Assembly: GCA_002280555.1 (NCBI GenBank)
Contig: NCEE01000019.1
Coordinates: forward strand, 47,261 to 111,260
DNA from: Sphingomonas sp. 32-62-10
GTDB taxonomy: Bacteria; Pseudomonadota; Alphaproteobacteria; Sphingomonadales; Sphingomonadaceae
Reading direction: 5' to 3'
DNA length: 64,000 bases
Positions 44,341-52,400 of the stretch are shown here, in pieces. Every line of letters begins with the position of its first letter. The first letter of the stretch is position 1. The notes below the pieces were generated by a model, which searched no databases, was not told where the DNA came from, and saw only the letters and a program-made list of their open reading frames with translations. Position numbers and translations under genes: made by a program.

Positions 44341-45258
44341 ATGGAAATGCAACAGGTCCGCTATTTCTTGTCGGTCGCGCGCGTGCTCAACTTCACGCGC
44401 GCCGCCGAAGAATGTAACGTGACGCAGCCTGCATTAACGCGCGCGATCAAGCAGTTGGAAGACGAACTCGGCGGCGATTTGATCCGCCGCGAGGGTCGAA
44501 ACACCCACCTTACGGATCTTGGCAACCGGATGCGGCCGCTGCTCCAACAATGCTATGAAAGTGCCCAGACCGCCAAGTTGCTCGCGACCAAGATCAAGAA
44601 GGGCGAAGTGCCGACCCTTTCGCTGGCGGTATCGCGGACGCTCGATCTGGTGCATTTGATGCGACCGTTGAGCGAAATGCACCGGAGCTTTCCCGGCCTT
44701 CAACTCAAGCTGCGTCGCGGTACCGGGGCGCAAATCGCCACCATGCTCAAAAACGGTGAGGTCGATTTGGCTGTGGGCGGGCCGATGGGGGAAAGCTGGG
44801 ATCGGTTGGAGACCTGGCCGATGTTCAGCGAAGCCTTTGACCTTGTTGTTGGGGTCGATCATCCGCTGGCGATGCACAACGAAATCGATCTCGATGTCGA
44901 GTTGATCCGCGATACACGGTTTTTGATCCATGCCGGCAGCGACATGGCCGAGTTCGAAACCGAAAGGCTCCATGCGGCGGGTATCTCGCTCGATCACGCG
45001 CATGAAGTTGATTCCGATCGCGATCTTGAAGCGCTCGTCGTGGCTGAATTTGGTGTCGCGATTATGCCGGCGAGCGCAATGAATTCGTCTCGGGTCCGTC
45101 ACCTTGCCTGTTCGGCGCTCGATCTGCGGCGGACGGTTGCCATTTATTCGGTGGCCGGTCGCCCGCGTGGGCGCGAAGCATCGGCACTGCTCAATCTTGT
45201 CCGGTCGGCGGATTGGTCGCGTGCCTTACGCGCTCACCAGCTTGACGGCGTCGAGTAG
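44341..45258 (+). CDS. LysR-family transcriptional regulator
   Basis: A 305-aa LTTR beginning MEMQQVRYFLSVARVLNFTR, with the helix-turn-helix RAAEECNVTQPALTRAIKQLE and an effector domain. CysB-like sulfur regulators differ, but this CbbR/OxyR-like layout often controls an adjacent transporter or peroxidase. The ATG at 44341 gives the canonical N-terminus. Its end overlaps the convergent peroxiredoxin-like gene by 33 bp. Confidence 0.9.
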   Translation: MEMQQVRYFLSVARVLNFTRAAEECNVTQPALTRAIKQLEDELGGDLIRREGRNTHLTDLGNRMRPLLQQCYESAQTAKLLATKIKKGEVPTLSLAVSRTLDLVHLMRPLSEMHRSFPGLQLKLRRGTGAQIATMLKNGEVDLAVGGPMGESWDRLETWPMFSEAFDLVVGVDHPLAMHNEIDLDVELIRDTRFLIHAGSDMAEFETERLHAAGISLDHAHEVDSDRDLEALVVAEFGVAIMPASAMNSSRVRHLACSALDLRRTVAIYSVAGRPRGREASALLNLVRSADWSRALRAHQLDGVE

Positions 45259-45927
45259 CGCGTCGAGTTCCATTCGGCGGCGATAATCGGGATCAACATG
45301 ACGGGCGGCGATGATGCCGTCCTGGCCGACAACGAAAACGGCGGGAACTGGCAAGATCCAGGGCGTGCCGCCCTGAAATCCCGGTATGTCCCAGCCCGCC
45401 CCGCCGATCATCCCTGACATGGCCTCATCGACCCAGATCGCCAGGTTGATCGACAGCGCGTAGCCGCCGCCGACATCCGTCAAGAAGGGGAATTCCGCAC
45501 CGGCCTCGGCCCGCAACATCCGCGTGTATTGCTGAACCTCTGAAGAGATCGCGACGATCTGTGCTGGCTTGGTCTCATGTTCGATTTCGGCAAGCCCAAC
45601 CATGTTGAGCCGACAATAGGGGCACCAATGGCCGCGATGAAAGGCAAGTACCGCTGGCCCCTGTTCGAGCAGCGATTGCAAGGTGACAAGCCGCCCTTCA
45701 TGGCTGGGCATACAAAAATCGGGCATGACATCGCCGACCATGGGTGCCGTGCTGCCTGCCTGTGCCGCCTCCAGTCGGTTGACAAAGGCATCGACCGCGG
45801 CGGCGAAGCCTGGTCCTTTGATGCGGACACAGTCAGCGACGTATTTGAGCCGCTCGCCCAGCGTGAGATCGCGATCACGCACTTCCTGGAAGGCGTCTTC
45901 AAGCGCTGCGACGAGCGGATGTGTCAT
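45226..45927 (-). CDS. AhpC/TSA-type peroxiredoxin-like protein
   Basis: A 233-aa thioredoxin-fold protein. After an N-terminal helical extension (about residues 1-60) the domain begins GDVMPDFCMPSHEGR and has the CXXC site HWCPYCRLNM, more like a peroxiredoxin-like-2/thioredoxin reductant than a typical 2-Cys peroxiredoxin. Converges on the LysR gene with overlapping ends. Start ATG 45927. Confidence 0.85.
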   Translation of the reverse strand: MTHPLVAALEDAFQEVRDRDLTLGERLKYVADCVRIKGPGFAAAVDAFVNRLEAAQAGSTAPMVGDVMPDFCMPSHEGRLVTLQSLLEQGPAVLAFHRGHWCPYCRLNMVGLAEIEHETKPAQIVAISSEVQQYTRMLRAEAGAEFPFLTDVGGGYALSINLAIWVDEAMSGMIGGAGWDIPGFQGGTPWILPVPAVFVVGQDGIIAARHVDPDYRRRMELDALLDAVKLVSA

Positions 45928-45987
45928 CCATTGAACCCCATAAAGCTGTGTACCACATCGCCAACCCAAGTGGGTAGCGCGCGAGGG

Positions 45988-47127
45988 TCAATTGGCGGCG
46001 GTAGTCTCGATCATTTCACCGGCACAGGCTTCGTGCAGGACAAAGCCTTCGCTCGGATCGACCTCACCACGCCAGGGGGCTTTTTCGAGCGTTTCGCTCG
46101 TGTGGCGATAGCCCGCCTCCCAACGCTGACGAATGCCATCGGCGCTGAAGTCGACGTCCTTGGCATGGTCTTCATAATCGAGCGCAGGCGCAAGCAGCCG
46201 GATAACGTGCATCTGTGTCGTGCAGCCATAGCCGGTCAGACCGCGCTGCTTCAGGCTTTCGAGCGCCTTTTCGGGGATCAGCGCCGTCATTTCGGCAATG
46301 ATATGGCGCATTTTGTGCAGCTGGCGCTGGCGCTTGATGTGCGACGCCGCACGGCTCGAATACTGCACGTCCTTCTGGCGGTTCATCACTTCCCAGATGG
46401 TTTCGGGCTCCTTGCCATGCGGGTTCCAGAGATGAACGGCAAAGACCATCCCATTCTTGCGGGGATTGTCATCGAACACGACTTCCACCGGCGTGTTCGA
46501 CAGGATTCCGCCGTCCCAATAGAGCTGGTCGTCAATCCGCACCGCCGGAAAAGCCGGGGGCAGCGCGCCCGATGCCATGATGTGGCGCAGATCGATGGTC
46601 TGATCGCGGCTGTCGAAATAGGTCATTTCGCTGGTCTGAACGTTTGACGCGCCAACCGTCAGCCGCATTGGACCATTGTTGATCTGGTCGAAATCGACAA
46701 GATCGGTAAGCGTCTCGGCGAGCGGTGCCACCGAATAGTAGCCGGCTCCCTCCGCGCCCAGCGGCGCGTGCTGGCTCACAAAGGCTGCCGTGTTGGGACG
46801 AAAGAACGACGGAATGCCGGTGGTGACGGCCATCATGTTGCGGGCGGCCGCGGGAAACCAGCTGGGCAGCGGCATCCCCATGAACCGATCGCTTTCGACG
46901 CGCTTCCAGAATTCACGCAGGCGATTAAGGCCATCCTTGGCAGGCCCCCCTGCGATCAGGGCTGCATTGATCGCACCGATTGATGTGCCGACCACCCAGT
47001 CGGGTTCGATGCCGGCTTCGGCGAGAGCCTGATACACACCGACCTGATAGGCGCCGAGCGCACCACCGCCTTGCAGGACCAGAACGGTCTGGCCGTAGCT
47101 CGAAATCTCTTCGTGAAGGGTCTTCAT
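45988..47127 (-). CDS. Patatin-like phospholipase (DUF3734-containing)
   Basis: A 379-aa patatin: oxyanion glycine-rich motif LQGGGALGAYQVGVYQAL, nucleophile elbow GTSIG (Ser about residue 48) and the dyad Asp in YWDGGILSN. The C-terminal DUF3734 region is present. Shine-Dalgarno TAGGAG precedes ATG 47127. It is 63 bp downstream of a 3-hydroxybutyrate dehydrogenase gene on the same strand, a pairing frequent in polyhydroxybutyrate-using bacteria, so a role in PHB or lipid turnover is possible. Confidence 0.88.
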   Translation of the reverse strand: MKTLHEEISSYGQTVLVLQGGGALGAYQVGVYQALAEAGIEPDWVVGTSIGAINAALIAGGPAKDGLNRLREFWKRVESDRFMGMPLPSWFPAAARNMMAVTTGIPSFFRPNTAAFVSQHAPLGAEGAGYYSVAPLAETLTDLVDFDQINNGPMRLTVGASNVQTSEMTYFDSRDQTIDLRHIMASGALPPAFPAVRIDDQLYWDGGILSNTPVEVVFDDNPRKNGMVFAVHLWNPHGKEPETIWEVMNRQKDVQYSSRAASHIKRQRQLHKMRHIIAEMTALIPEKALESLKQRGLTGYGCTTQMHVIRLLAPALDYEDHAKDVDFSADGIRQRWEAGYRHTSETLEKAPWRGEVDPSEGFVLHEACAGEMIETTAAN

Positions 47128-47190
47128 GATCGTATCTCCTAATCGAGAAAGGGAGGCGGCAGCCGGTCACCACTTGGCGACCACGTGCCG

Positions 47191-48006
47191 TTATTGTGCA
47201 GTCCAGCCGCCATCGACGGGCAGTGCCGCGCCAGTGATTGAGGCAGCGCCAGGACCACAAAGGAACACGGCCAGCGCGCCGAGTTCCTCGACCGTGGCGA
47301 AGCGCTTGGTCGGCTGTGCTGCGAGCAGGACTTCGCGGATCACCGCTTCACGGTCGATACCGCGCGCCTGAGCCGTGTCGGCAATCTGGTTCTCCACCAA
47401 CGGAGTCCATACGTAGCCGGGGCAGATCGCGTTACAGGTGACGCCGAACTGGGCGCCTTCAAGGGCAACGGTTTTGGTCAGCCCGAGCACGCCGTGCTTG
47501 GCGGCGACATAAGCGCTCTTGAACGGTGACGCGACAAGCGCATGTGCCGAGGCGACGTTGATGATGCGGCCATAGCCTGATGCCTTCATCGGCGCGAAGG
47601 CGGTGCGGATCGTATGAAACGCCGCCGACAGATTGAGCGCGATGATTGCGTTCCATTTGTCGACGGGAAAATCCTCGATCGGCGAAACATGCTGGATGCC
47701 GGCATTATTCACCAGGATATCGACCTGGCCGAGCAGCGCGATGCTGTTCTCCACCAGTCCAGCCGCACCTGCGGCATCGAGCAGATTTGCACCATCATAG
47801 GCAACGCTTCCGCCATGCGCGGACAAAGCTGCGCACGTTGCTTCGATTGCATCGCGATCACCCAGGCCATTGATGACGAGGTCGGCACCGGCCGCAGCCA
47901 AAGCGTGCGCGATCCCAAGACCGATTCCGCTGGTTGATCCGGTGACGACGGCAACGCGTCCGGCAAGCGGTTTTGAGGCGACGGTTGGCGAAGAGGGCAA
48001 GTCCAT
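47191..48006 (-). CDS. bdhA: 3-hydroxybutyrate dehydrogenase (SDR)
   Basis: A 271-aa SDR oxidising 3-hydroxybutyrate to acetoacetate with NAD+. TGSTSGIGLGIA, NNAGIQHVSPIEDFP, and YVAAKHG (YxxxK) match HBDH closely; QHVxPIEDFP and WTPLVENQI are family-specific. ATG 48006 is preceded by AAGGA at 8 nt; an ATG 9 nt earlier is possible. It is the first gene of a probable two-gene unit with the patatin. Confidence 0.9.
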   Translation of the reverse strand: MDLPSSPTVASKPLAGRVAVVTGSTSGIGLGIAHALAAAGADLVINGLGDRDAIEATCAALSAHGGSVAYDGANLLDAAGAAGLVENSIALLGQVDILVNNAGIQHVSPIEDFPVDKWNAIIALNLSAAFHTIRTAFAPMKASGYGRIINVASAHALVASPFKSAYVAAKHGVLGLTKTVALEGAQFGVTCNAICPGYVWTPLVENQIADTAQARGIDREAVIREVLLAAQPTKRFATVEELGALAVFLCGPGAASITGAALPVDGGWTAQ

Positions 48007-48187
48007 GACGGGCATCCTTTTGGAAACGATGACCGGAAACTGCCCAATCTTCCGCCACGGTTGAAATGCCGTTTGTGCATCAATTCCATGCGGCAATGGG
48101 ATTGGGCCGGGATCAGCTCGAAGCGTAGATCCTGATTGTGTCAGCGAACCGCCCCCGGTTTTCCGACCCCCATAACCAAGTAACAGG

Positions 48188-48646
48188 ATGACGATCATGA
48201 CCAGAACAACCATTCGCAACACCGTGTTCGCGCTGTTCGCAGCAACCGCGCTCGCCACGCCCGCTTTTGCCGGCGGGTGCCCAGTGAACAAAAATGCAGT
48301 TAATGCGCTCACCGGCGCGCCGACGATGCCCAAGGGCGTAACGGATGACGTCCTCGGCTCAGTCGATCTCGGCGCGGAAATCAACGTCGCTGATCGCCAG
48401 CTGCGCACCCGTCGCCTCGTCGTCCAGCCAGGCGGCATCGTACCGCTGCACAGCCACAAGGACCGCCCGGCCCTGATCTATACCGTCAGCGGCCAGATCA
48501 CCGAATATCGCAGCAATTGCGCGGTGCCGATCCTGCACAAGGCCGGCGACATCGCGCGCGAAGCCGATGGGATTTCGCATTACTGGATCAATCGCGGCAA
48601 GGTGCCGACGGTGTTGCTGTCGTCAGACGTCCATCACGGTAATTGA
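48188..48646 (+). CDS. Secreted cupin-domain protein
   Basis: A 152-aa protein with a signal peptide (to about residue 28, ...TPAFAGG) and a single cupin: VQPGGIVPLHSHKDRPALIY holds the His-His-Glu-less first motif, and a second motif near DGISHYW supplies His. Exported single cupins of this type are common in Sphingomonadaceae; function unknown. It is transcribed away from the bdhA-patatin pair. Confidence 0.82.
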   Translation: MTIMTRTTIRNTVFALFAATALATPAFAGGCPVNKNAVNALTGAPTMPKGVTDDVLGSVDLGAEINVADRQLRTRRLVVQPGGIVPLHSHKDRPALIYTVSGQITEYRSNCAVPILHKAGDIAREADGISHYWINRGKVPTVLLSSDVHHGN

Positions 48647-48771
48647 TCCGATCGATCGGATCGATGACAGGGAACGGGCTCCGCTTCCAAGGCGGGCGGG
48701 GCCCATTCGCTTGCAACGGTCGTTAAACAGCCGTGAATGCAAGCGGGCCGGAATCGACAGGTGAAATCAAC

Positions 48772-49356
48772 ATGAAGATGCTCGTATTCTATGGATCCTA
48801 TCGCCGCGACCGTGTCGGTATTCGTTTTGCGAACTATGTCGGACAAGGACTCGCCGATCGCGGCCACGATGCCGAACTGATCGACGCCAAAGCGATCGAT
48901 CTGCCGATGCTCGACCGGATGTTCAAAGAATATCCTCCAGGTGAAGCACCCCCGGCGATGGCAGCCCTAGCGGCAAAGATCCGTGCGGCGGACGGCTTTG
49001 TGTTCGTCATCGGCGAATACAATTGGGGTATGCAACCCGGCCTGAAAAACTTGACCGATCACTTCTTGGAGGAGTGGTTCTGGCGGCCGGCAGCGATCGT
49101 CAGCTATTCGCCGGGACAGGTCGGCGGTGCCCGCGCGGCAATGGCCTGGCATCCGACGCTGTCGGAAATGGGGATGGTCGTCATTTCGAGCACGATTGCA
49201 CTCGGTAGCGTCGGCGAGGCTCTCGATGCCGACAGCCTCCCACAGGGAAAGGGCGGAGAAATCCTCGATCAGCGGTTCCCGCGCTTTGCTGCCGATCTTG
49301 AGTGGTGGGCCGCAGCGGCAGCACATCAACGGGTGGTGAAAGCCACGCCATACTAA
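48772..49356 (+). CDS. NADPH-dependent FMN reductase family protein
   Basis: A 194-aa flavodoxin-fold protein with GSYRRDRVGIRFA at the FMN phosphate-binding loop and GEYNWGMQPGLKNLTDHF, the motif of NADPH:FMN/quinone reductases (ArsH/ChrR-like family). ATG 48772 has AGGTGA upstream; the in-frame ATG at 48733 is less likely. It is the last intact gene before the integrase remnant at the island's right end. Confidence 0.88.
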   Translation: MKMLVFYGSYRRDRVGIRFANYVGQGLADRGHDAELIDAKAIDLPMLDRMFKEYPPGEAPPAMAALAAKIRAADGFVFVIGEYNWGMQPGLKNLTDHFLEEWFWRPAAIVSYSPGQVGGARAAMAWHPTLSEMGMVVISSTIALGSVGEALDADSLPQGKGGEILDQRFPRFAADLEWWAAAAAHQRVVKATPY

Positions 49357-49416
49357 AAAAATTCGGTCATCAACTTGACCGCTGAGGGACCCGAACAACC
49401 GAAAAGCAATGCGCGT

Positions 49417-49449
49417 AGGACGGCATCACACCTGCGCGCATGCCGTCCT
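49417..49449 (+). terminator. Stem-loop downstream of the FMN reductase
   Basis: AGGACGGCAT (49417-49426) and ATGCCGTCCT (49440-49449) form a perfect 10-bp stem with a 13-nt loop, 60 nt after the stop codon. There is no U-tract, so it may be a Rho-assisted end, an mRNA 3' stabiliser, or a DNA-level inverted repeat near the island edge. Confidence 0.4.
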
Positions 49450-49548
49450 TGAGGGGGCAGCTCCTGCTGCATCGATCGATGATGTGATCAATACTAATAC
49501 AAATCCGATGAGCGTCCAAACGGCGAGTGGGATGGCTTTTGACCGGTC

Positions 49549-49731
49549 CGAATCCCCTGCTCGCCCCATGTGTTCCGCCACACCGCTGGGGTTTGGATGG
49601 CCCAGGCAGATGTGCAGATGCAGAAAATCGCTCAATTCCTTGGGCACACCTCCACCAGGGTCACCGAGCGCACATACGCTCGATACAGCCCGAGCTTCAT
49701 GAAAGATGCAGCGGCAGCGCTCGACTGGTGA
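49549..49731 (+). pseudogene. Tyrosine recombinase (integrase), C-terminal remnant
   Basis: The plus strand encodes PHVFRHTAGVWMAQADVQMQ, continuing KIAQFLGHTSTRVTERTYARYSPSF and ending AAALDW-stop. HxxR (HVFRH), LGHTS and the catalytic Tyr in TERTYARYSP are the C-terminal catalytic boxes of phage-type integrases. The rest of the protein is gone and an in-frame stop lies just upstream. It sits 60 bp from the repeat containing the tRNA-Val 3' end, as expected for the integrase of an element using that tRNA. Confidence 0.88.
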
Positions 49732-49791
49732 TGGTGCGCCAGAAGCTCGCCCAGAACGCCAATTTACCGCGTGAACATCAGCCCCGCCGCG

Positions 49792-49935
49792 CCCGCCCGG
49801 CGAGCGCCCTGGTACAGATGTACCAGCCGAGCCCTGCGTGAAACCCAAACAAAAACCCCGGAAACCGAAGGTTTCCGGGGTTTTCGGTGGTGGGCGTGGC
49901 AAGGATTGAACTTGCGACCCCTGCGATGTCAACAC
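49792..49935 (-). repeat. Right direct repeat overlapping tRNA-Val (candidate att site)
   Basis: Partner of 9430-9572. It includes GGTACAGATGTACC (49811-49824), the terminator hairpin 49856-49880 and the 3' 48 nt of the intact tRNA-Val. Spacing between copies is about 40.2 kb. Both lie in the same orientation, as direct repeats at the ends of an integrated element should. Confidence 0.85.
49851..49880 (-). terminator. Rho-independent terminator of tRNA-Val
   Basis: On the minus strand an 11-bp stem CCCCGGAAACC/GGTTTCCGGGG with a 3-nt loop is followed by a T-run (A5 on the plus strand at 49851-49855). It lies 7 nt past the tRNA 3' end. The same hairpin is duplicated at 9494-9518. Confidence 0.85.
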
Positions 49936-49962
49936 AGTGCTCTACCACTGAGCTACACGCCC
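49888..49962 (-). tRNA. tRNA-Val (anticodon GAC)
   Basis: A complete 75-nt cloverleaf including encoded CCA. Acceptor stem GGGCGTG/CACGCCC, D arm GCTC-AGTGGTAG-AGC, anticodon stem CTGTG/CGCAG with loop TTGACAT (anticodon GAC), T arm GCAAG-TTCAATC-CTTGC. It reads GUC valine codons. The 3' half serves as the probable integration site of the island. Confidence 0.97.
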
Positions 49963-50020
49963 ACGGAAGCGCGGCATTAGCGGCGGTAGACGCCGGGTGC
50001 AAGCGCCGTTTGGTAATCGA

Positions 50021-50398
50021 TCACAGGCCGCGGGTTACATTTTCGGTTTCGAACAGCCGATCGACCTCAAGCACCAGATCGCGCAGATGGAATGGTTTCG
50101 AAAGGACGCGTGCCTGCGGCATGGCCTTACCGGCCTTTAACGTAACGGCAGCAAAACCGGTAATGAACATCACCCGCAGATCGGGGCAAAGCTCGCCCGC
50201 TTTCTGCGCCAGCTCAATCCCGTCCATTTCGGGCATGACGATATCAGTCAGCAGCAGATCGAAGCTCTCGGTTTTCAGCAGCGGCATCGCCGCCGTACCC
50301 CGATCAACCGCCGTGACGGCATAGCCCGATCGTTCGAGTGCGCGCGTCAGATATTCGCGCATCACGCGATCATCTTCGGCCAGCAAAATCCTGATCAT
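50021..50398 (-). CDS. cpdR: Single-domain response regulator, CpdR-like
   Basis: A 125-aa receiver domain without output domain: ILLAEDDRVMREYLTRALE start, phosphoacceptor Asp in LLLTDIVMPEMDG, and conserved Thr and Lys (ITGF, SKPF). The ILLAEDDxxMR...GY pattern matches CpdR, which controls ClpXP-dependent proteolysis in the Caulobacter cell cycle. Divergent from the N-formylglutamate amidohydrolase gene, a conserved alphaproteobacterial neighbourhood. Confidence 0.85.
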   Translation of the reverse strand: MIRILLAEDDRVMREYLTRALERSGYAVTAVDRGTAAMPLLKTESFDLLLTDIVMPEMDGIELAQKAGELCPDLRVMFITGFAAVTLKAGKAMPQARVLSKPFHLRDLVLEVDRLFETENVTRGL

Positions 50399-50523
50399 CC
50401 CCGGCTTTCCATCCTGATTGCTTGGGCCACCTTATGCGCAAAGCCCTTAACAATTTCCAGCATGGCGCCCGGTCCGCTCCGCACGATTGCGGCAAGGCGG
50501 CACGCACCCTAAGGTTAGGGCCG

Positions 50524-51381
50524 ATGACCAGCTGTGCCCATTCGTTCGATCTTCACGGCTTGCTGCAGCCAGTTAGTCCAGTCGTTCTGTCAGTGCCCCA
50601 TGCCGGGCGGGATTATCCAGGCGCATTGCTGCGCGCGATCCGCGTTCCGGTTGAGGCATTGCGGGCGTTGGAGGATCGCTATGTCGATCACCTGGCGCTG
50701 GCGGCGCGCAGCGACGAATCGCTGCTGGTGCAGCGCCCGGCGCGCGCCTGGATTGACCTGAACCGGGCCGAGCATGAACGCGATCCCAAGCTTGATGACG
50801 GTGCCGATCCCGCGCGCCAACCCGCCATGTCAGCCAAGCTCCGCAGCGGCCTTGGGCTGGTGCCTCGCCGCATTGCCGCCGCCGGCGATATCTGGAGCGC
50901 TAGGCTGAGCGATGCAGCGGTTACCGCACGGATCATGGCCGACCATCGCCCATATCACGACACATTGGCGGCGCTCCTTGCGGCGGCGCGGGCGCGATTT
51001 GGCGTTGCGGTGTTGCTCGACATTCATTCGATGCCGTCGTTGGGCGATTCGGCGGACACCCCGCAAATCGTGTTCGGGGATCGCTTTGGCAAAACAGCCG
51101 CTTCGCGCTTCATCGATCGGCTGGCGGGGGAAGCGGAGGCGGCAGGGATTGGCCATGCACTCAACACGCCCTATGCCGGTGGGCATATTCTTGATCGCCA
51201 TGCCGCGCCCCGAATGGGCATTCACGCCATCCAGATCGAATTCGACCGTTCCCTGTATCTCGACGATGGCCATGATGCGCCAGGTACGGGTTTTACCGCC
51301 GCCGCAGCCATGCTCCGCCGAATGATCGCCGCCATCAACGATGAAGCGCTGGCCGGGCTGACGGCCATCGCCGCCGAATGA
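50524..51381 (+). CDS. N-formylglutamate amidohydrolase family protein
   Basis: A 285-aa enzyme of the FGase family, which hydrolyses N-formylglutamate in histidine degradation or similar N-formyl/N-acyl amino acids. VLSVPHAGRDYP carries the first metal-binding His, WIDLNRAEHERDP and LLDIHSMPSLG further active-site residues, and QIEFDRSLYLDD the C-terminal motif. ATG 50524 is the first start in the homologous region. No hut genes are nearby, so the physiological substrate is uncertain. Confidence 0.88.
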   Translation: MTSCAHSFDLHGLLQPVSPVVLSVPHAGRDYPGALLRAIRVPVEALRALEDRYVDHLALAARSDESLLVQRPARAWIDLNRAEHERDPKLDDGADPARQPAMSAKLRSGLGLVPRRIAAAGDIWSARLSDAAVTARIMADHRPYHDTLAALLAAARARFGVAVLLDIHSMPSLGDSADTPQIVFGDRFGKTAASRFIDRLAGEAEAAGIGHALNTPYAGGHILDRHAAPRMGIHAIQIEFDRSLYLDDGHDAPGTGFTAAAAMLRRMIAAINDEALAGLTAIAAE

Positions 51382-51390
51382 CCCCGACTT

Positions 51391-51425
51391 AAAAAACCAC
51401 CCCGCGCAACAGGTGCGCGAGGTGG
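51391..51425 (-). terminator. Rho-independent terminator of the candidate sRNA
   Basis: On the minus strand CCACCtCGCGCA/TGCGCGgGGTGG forms a strong stem with a 5-nt loop followed by TTTTTT (A6 at 51391-51396 on the plus strand). It ends a minus-strand transcript; the neighbouring plus-strand gene stops 10 nt away on the other side and has no U-tract in its direction. Confidence 0.88.
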
Positions 51426-51499
51426 CCAAGGTTCAGGGAGTGTCCATCCGAAGATGAACTGCGCAGCCCTGTGAAAGGGGGGAAACACAAGGCCACGCC
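51391..51499 (-). ncRNA. Candidate small RNA of about 110 nt
   Basis: A full transcription unit without ORF: promoter at 51505-51533, start near 51499, terminator at 51391-51425. Inside, a CAGGG...CCCTG stem encloses a 6-bp hairpin capped by a UUCG tetraloop (TTCATC-TTCG-GATGGA), and a single-stranded CCCCCC run near the 5' end could pair with G-rich Shine-Dalgarno sequences. It lies downstream of sapC, so a sapC 3' UTR product is an alternative. I do not recognise the family. Confidence 0.65.
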
Positions 51500-51504
51500 T
51501 AAAC

Positions 51505-51533
51505 AATATAGGTGAGGCCAGCGGGCGCTTCAA
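51505..51533 (-). promoter_or_regulatory. Sigma70-type promoter of the candidate sRNA
   Basis: On the minus strand TTGAAG (51528-51533) and TATATT (51505-51510) are separated by exactly 17 bp. Transcription would start near 51498-51500. In a GC-rich genome such a good match in a short intergenic gap is unlikely by chance. Confidence 0.65.
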
Positions 51534-51574
51534 CCCGGCTCATCATCAAGGTTGAAAGCACCCGAAAATGCCCG

Positions 51575-52345
51575 TCAGGCGGCAGTAACCTCTGGCAGCG
51601 GTTTGCCGCGCGCGGCCTGCATCTGGAAGATTTCGCGCATCTGCGACAGCGAGAAGAGATGAGCGTAGAGCAACGGCAACATGCCCGACTTGGACATTTT
51701 GCGCAGCGTATCGCCGCGCAGATCGAGCAGCTTTTCTTCGTTCACCATCTGGAAGCCGCGATAGATATAAGGTTGCTCGACACCCTCGGCCTGGATCGAC
51801 ACTTCGCCGTCCATCAGCAGCTCGGCTTCGGCCAGCTCGCGCATGAACGCGGCCGTGCGGGCGCCAGCCTGTTCGAACATCTCGTTGAAGGACAGGATGT
51901 TCTTGGTCAGCTCAGTCGGCTCGCCATTCGCGAACAGCGCATCGCCTTCGTCAAACTTGCCGATCATGTCCGACGTCGGATCGAAACAAAGCGACAATTC
52001 ATCGGCGGTTGGGGTCAGCTTGGCGAGCATATAGGGATAGCGGCGGATATAGGCCGGCACGTAAAAGTTAGGCTGGTTGATCCGGCCGTCGTCATCGACG
52101 AACACGTTCACCCCCTCGTTCAGGCCCATCAGCGCGATAGGAATGGCATCGGGGCCAACCGAGAACACGATCGGCATGTACCGCTGGACCAGCGCGAATT
52201 CATCGACCGTGATCGGAATGGCATGCTGCGCGGTCAAAAAAGGTGCCGTCGTGGCGGGCCGCGCCTTGAAATCGGCATGCGCCTGGCTCGAAAGCGGCTC
52301 GAGGGCATTGTAAAAGAGCGGTAGTCCCTGGGGCGCGCTGGCCAT
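51575..52345 (-). CDS. SapC family protein
   Basis: A 256-aa SapC-type protein (LPLFYNALEPLSSQAHADFK, FIPxYIRRYPY-like FYVPAYIRRYPYML, and CFDPTSDM). SapC of Campylobacter is an S-layer-associated protein; in alphaproteobacteria homologues are cytosolic or envelope proteins of unknown function, often near TonB systems. Of three tandem ATG codons the last (52345) has the best distance to GGAG. Followed downstream by the candidate sRNA. Confidence 0.85.
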   Translation of the reverse strand: MASAPQGLPLFYNALEPLSSQAHADFKARPATTAPFLTAQHAIPITVDEFALVQRYMPIVFSVGPDAIPIALMGLNEGVNVFVDDDGRINQPNFYVPAYIRRYPYMLAKLTPTADELSLCFDPTSDMIGKFDEGDALFANGEPTELTKNILSFNEMFEQAGARTAAFMRELAEAELLMDGEVSIQAEGVEQPYIYRGFQMVNEEKLLDLRGDTLRKMSKSGMLPLLYAHLFSLSQMREIFQMQAARGKPLPEVTAA

Positions 52346-52400
52346 CATCATCTCCATCAAAAAAAGCGGGTACAAGCCGAATGGCAGGTTGCCGACGCCT

